A stretch of 6,357 bases of DNA, taken from assembly GCA_021798075.1 (NCBI GenBank), contig JAJZYO010000126.1, forward strand, positions 1 through 6,357, read 5' to 3'. A program made the translations under genes and the position numbers. This stretch comes from Actinomycetes bacterium. Its GTDB lineage: Bacteria; Actinomycetota; Acidimicrobiia; Acidimicrobiales; Palsa-688. Within the stretch, counting starts at the first letter, position 1. The number at the start of each line of letters is the position of its first letter. The notes beneath the pieces were generated by a model, which worked only from the letters and a program-made list of their open reading frames with translations, ran no database searches and had not been told where the DNA came from. Below are positions 3,456 to 6,357 of the stretch, one piece after another.

Positions 3456-6357
3456 ATGCGCAAGGTGTTGGTGGCCAACCGGGGCGAGATAGCGATCAGG
3501 GCCTTCCGCGCCATCAACGAGCTTGGTTGGACCTCGGTGGCAGTGTTCCCTTACGAGGACCGTTACTCGCTGCACCGCCAAAAGGCAGATGAGAGCTACG
3601 AGATCGGGGAGCGAGGGCACCCCTTGCGCGCCTACCTCGACATCGCAGGGATAGTCGAGGTGGCCCTGCGGTCGGGGGCGGACGCCGTCTACCCAGGCTA
3701 CGGGTTCTTGTCGGAAAACCCTGAACTCGCCCGCGCTTGCGCCGATGCCGGCCTCACCTTCGTGGGCCCGCCGGCCGAGGTCCTCGCCCTCGCGGGCAAC
3801 AAGCCGAGAGCCAAGGAAGCCGCCGCCTCCGCGGGCCTGCCGGTGCTGAACAGCGCCGGTCCCTTTGCCGCCGGCCCTCTCCCGGGCGGGCCTGGCACCT
3901 CTGCCCCGAGGGCTGGCGCCGACGGCCGACCCCTCGGGCCTTCAACCGCTTCCAGCCGGCAGTTGCACGACATCGACGCCCTGGTGCGCGCCGCTGGCTC
4001 GGTCGGTTTCCCGCTCTTTGTCAAGGCGGCGTCCGGCGGCGGGGGCCGGGGCATGCGGCGCGTCGCGCGCGAGGAAGACCTGCGGGAGGCGGCCGAACTC
4101 GCCAGCCGTGAGGCGGCGACCGCCTTCGGGGACCCGACGGTGTTCCTCGAGGAGGCCGTGACCCCGGCGCGCCACGTCGAGGTGCAGGTGCTGGCGGACG
4201 GGGCCGGCAACGTGGTGCACCTATTCGAGCGCGACTGCTCGGTCCAGCGCCGGCACCAAAAAGTCGTCGAGTTGGCGCCGGCGCCCAACCTGGCGCCGGC
4301 GCTTCGCGAACGACTTTGTGCTGATGCGGTCGCTTTCGCACGGGCCGTCGGCTACCGCAACGCGGGGACCGTCGAGTTCCTCGTCGGGCCGGACGGACGG
4401 CACGTGTTCATCGAGATGAACCCACGGATCCAGGTCGAGCACACCGTCACCGAGGAAGTGACCTCGGTCGACCTCGTGCAGGCGCAACTGCGGGTAGCGG
4501 CCGGCGAGACGTTGGCGGATCTCGGCATATCTCAGGAGAACATCGTCGTTCGCGGGGCGGCGCTCCAGTGCCGGATTACGACCGAGGACCCTGGCCAGGG
4601 CTTCCGTCCCGACACGGGGCGGATCACGACTTACCGCTCGCCCGGCGGCCACGGGGTGCGCCTCGACGGCTGCACGTACCTCGGGGCGGATGTGTCGCCC
4701 CATTTCGACTCCCTGCTCGTGAAGCTCACTACGAGCGGGCGCACCTTTGCCGAAGCCACGAGCAGGGCCCGGCGCGCCGTTGCCGAGTTCAGGGTGCGAG
4801 GGGTGGCCACCAACATCCCTTTCCTCCAAGGCGTTCTCGAGGACCCCGACTTCCTGGCCGGCAACCTCACCACTTCGTTTATCGACGAGCGGCCCCACCT
4901 GCTCAGCCGGAGGAGCGGGGCCGACCGGGGGACCCGCCTCCTCACCTACATCGCCGACGTCACCGTCAACCGGCCCAATGGCCACGCGCCGAGTGGGCCC
5001 AGCCCGGTGTCGAAGTTGCCTCCAGTTCCCCGCAAAGCGGCTCCGGCGCTGGCGCCCGGGACCCGCCAGTTGCTCGAGGAGAAAGGGCCGGAGGGCTTCG
5101 CGCGCTGGATGCGCGAGCAGGCAGCGGTGCTCGTAACCGATACGACTTTCCGCGACGCGCACCAGTCGCTCCTTGCCACCCGCTTGCGCACAAAAGACAT
5201 GCTCGCAGCGGCACCCTATTACGCCCGGGCGCTGCCCGGGCTCCTGTCTCTCGAGTGCTGGGGAGGTGCCACTTTCGACACGGCGCTGCGTTTTTTGAAG
5301 GAGGACCCCTGGGAGCGCCTCGGGAGCATCCGGGAAGCCGTGCCCAACATATGCCTCCAGATGCTCCTGCGGGGGCGCAACACTGTCGGCTACACGCCCT
5401 ACCCAGTGGAGGTGGCCAGGTCCTTCATAAAAGAAGCGGCAAGGACCGGCGTCGACATATTCCGTGTTTTCGACGCGCTGAACGATATCGACCAGATGCT
5501 CCCTGCAGTGCACGCGGTCGCCGAGGCGGGCAAGGTGGCCGAAGGCACGCTGTGCTACACGGGCGACTTGGGCGACCCCTCCGAAAAGCTCTACACCTTG
5601 GACTACTACCTGAAAAAGGCCGAACAGCTCGTCGAAGGTGGCGTCCACGTGCTTTGCATAAAGGACATGGCCGGTTTGCTGCGGGCACCGGCAGCGCGAA
5701 TATTGGTCCGTGCGCTACGGGAAAACTTCGACCTGCCGGTGCACCTGCACACCCATGACACCGCAGGCGGGCAGCTCGGGACTTATGTTGCGGCCGTAGA
5801 GGCGGGCGTCGACGCCGTAGACGGCGCCATCGGGCCGATGGCAGGCACTACGAGCCAGCCGTCCCTCGGCGCGGTCGTGGCGGCCACGGCCCATACGGTC
5901 CGCGACAGCGGGCTCTCACTCGCGGCGATAGAGTCCTTCGAGCCGTACTGGGAAGCCGTGCGGCGCTCCTACCACCCCTTCGACATCGGCCTTCCCGCCC
6001 CGACGAGCCGCGTCTACCTTCACGAGATGCCTGGGGGCCAGATCTCCAACCTCCGCCAACAGGCCATCGCGCTCGGTCTTGGCGACCGTTACGAAGAGGT
6101 GGAGGACCTCTACGCAGTGGCCAACCGGATCCTCGGGAACATTGTGAAAGTGACGCCCAGTTCCAAGGTTGTCGGCGACCTTGCCCTGTACCTGTGCGGC
6201 GCCGGCGTGGACACCATGGAGTTCGAGCGCAACCCGGCGGCGTTCGACCTACCAGACAGCGTGCTCGGGTTCCTGGCCGGCGAGCTGGGGGAACCAGCCG
6301 GGGGCTGGCCCGAACCCTTCAGGACCAAGGCGCTCGAGGGGAAAAAGCTGCCGGCGC
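3456..6357 (+). CDS. pyc: Pyruvate carboxylase (3'-truncated at window end)
   Basis: This biotin enzyme carboxylates pyruvate to oxaloacetate using ATP and bicarbonate (anaplerosis) in the cytosol. It is read without interruption for 967 codons from the canonical start MRKVLVANRGEIAIRAF. The biotin carboxylase part (about 1-470) has K116, K190 in FVKAASGGGGRGM, K269 in RRHQKVVE, E307, E320, N322, R324 and R373, matching E. coli BC K116, K159, K238, E276, E288, N290, R292 and R338. The carboxyltransferase part begins near DTTFRDAHQSLLATR: R566, D567, Q570, R639, K736 (carboxylated metal-ligand Lys), H765, H767 and T900 correspond to R. etli PC R548, D549, Q552, R621, K718, H747, H749 and T882. 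All catalytic residues seen are intact. The rest of the carboxyltransferase region and the biotinyl domain lie past the edge. Oddity: about 31 extra residues at roughly 137-171. Confidence 0.96.
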   Translation, partial: MRKVLVANRGEIAIRAFRAINELGWTSVAVFPYEDRYSLHRQKADESYEIGERGHPLRAYLDIAGIVEVALRSGADAVYPGYGFLSENPELARACADAGLTFVGPPAEVLALAGNKPRAKEAAASAGLPVLNSAGPFAAGPLPGGPGTSAPRAGADGRPLGPSTASSRQLHDIDALVRAAGSVGFPLFVKAASGGGGRGMRRVAREEDLREAAELASREAATAFGDPTVFLEEAVTPARHVEVQVLADGAGNVVHLFERDCSVQRRHQKVVELAPAPNLAPALRERLCADAVAFARAVGYRNAGTVEFLVGPDGRHVFIEMNPRIQVEHTVTEEVTSVDLVQAQLRVAAGETLADLGISQENIVVRGAALQCRITTEDPGQGFRPDTGRITTYRSPGGHGVRLDGCTYLGADVSPHFDSLLVKLTTSGRTFAEATSRARRAVAEFRVRGVATNIPFLQGVLEDPDFLAGNLTTSFIDERPHLLSRRSGADRGTRLLTYIADVTVNRPNGHAPSGPSPVSKLPPVPRKAAPALAPGTRQLLEEKGPEGFARWMREQAAVLVTDTTFRDAHQSLLATRLRTKDMLAAAPYYARALPGLLSLECWGGATFDTALRFLKEDPWERLGSIREAVPNICLQMLLRGRNTVGYTPYPVEVARSFIKEAARTGVDIFRVFDALNDIDQMLPAVHAVAEAGKVAEGTLCYTGDLGDPSEKLYTLDYYLKKAEQLVEGGVHVLCIKDMAGLLRAPAARILVRALRENFDLPVHLHTHDTAGGQLGTYVAAVEAGVDAVDGAIGPMAGTTSQPSLGAVVAATAHTVRDSGLSLAAIESFEPYWEAVRRSYHPFDIGLPAPTSRVYLHEMPGGQISNLRQQAIALGLGDRYEEVEDLYAVANRILGNIVKVTPSSKVVGDLALYLCGAGVDTMEFERNPAAFDLPDSVLGFLAGELGEPAGGWPEPFRTKALEGKKLPA

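Noticed and set aside
3280..3492. Collagen-like Gly/Pro/Ala small protein across the tandem repeat
   Set aside because: The 13-bp period shifts frame at each copy, no ribosome binding site precedes it, and it runs into pyc in another frame.
3885..3896. Idea that the Pyc insertion arose from the 13-bp intergenic repeat
   Set aside because: Only an 8-base GGCGGGCC word is shared with the repeat's reverse complement, which is too little in such GC-rich DNA.
4221..5648. Minus-strand open frame of 475 codons, and plus-strand frame 4568-5758 of 396 codons
   Set aside because: Both lie inside pyc, whose frame is continuous with all catalytic residues. Their translations are biased-composition shadows with no domain.
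1..6357. Mobile element, tRNA or rRNA genes
   Set aside because: No transposase or integrase motifs, terminal inverted repeats with target duplications, or tRNA/rRNA-like segments were recognised by eye.

Overview
The window is high-GC (mostly around 65-70 percent) and reads as a chromosomal segment of an actinomycete-type bacterium. The best lineage clue is the first gene. Its repeated DGxGYWLV...YGDAxYYGS units followed by a cysteine-type CHAP domain resemble secreted proteins I associate with Acidimicrobiia and relatives. That placement is inference, not a search result.

Layout: (1) bases 2-1111, plus strand, the 3' part of a gene for a secreted repeat protein ending in a CHAP amidase/peptidase domain; its beginning lies outside the window. 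(2) 1092-2066, plus strand, a sucrase/ferredoxin-like (thioredoxin-fold ferredoxin) protein that overlaps or abuts gene 1. (3) 2067-2204, a short convergent spacer with two overlapping hairpins, probably a terminator. (4) 2205-3137, minus strand, an orphan protein with an AbiEi-like N-terminal winged-helix region and a C-terminal DUF559/Vsr-like endonuclease fold. (5) 3138-3455, a divergent intergenic region with a good sigma70-like promoter for gene 4 placed to give a leaderless mRNA, a near-perfect palindrome, several short repeats and a four-copy 13-bp GC-rich tandem repeat. (6) 3456 to the window end, plus strand, the first 967 codons of pyruvate carboxylase (pyc), open at the right edge.

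The genes do not form one pathway. Pyruvate carboxylase makes oxaloacetate from pyruvate, bicarbonate and ATP to refill the TCA cycle. The CHAP protein is probably an envelope or peptidoglycan hydrolase, the ferredoxin-like protein is probably a redox protein, and the AbiEi/DUF559 protein has no adjacent toxin partner. The points most worth a second look are a roughly 31-residue Pro/Gly/Ala-rich insertion in the biotin carboxylase ATP-grasp region of Pyc, the 13-bp tandem array right next to the pyc start, and the compact leaderless promoter plus palindrome in front of the AbiEi/DUF559 gene. I do not see a convincing new multi-gene system here.
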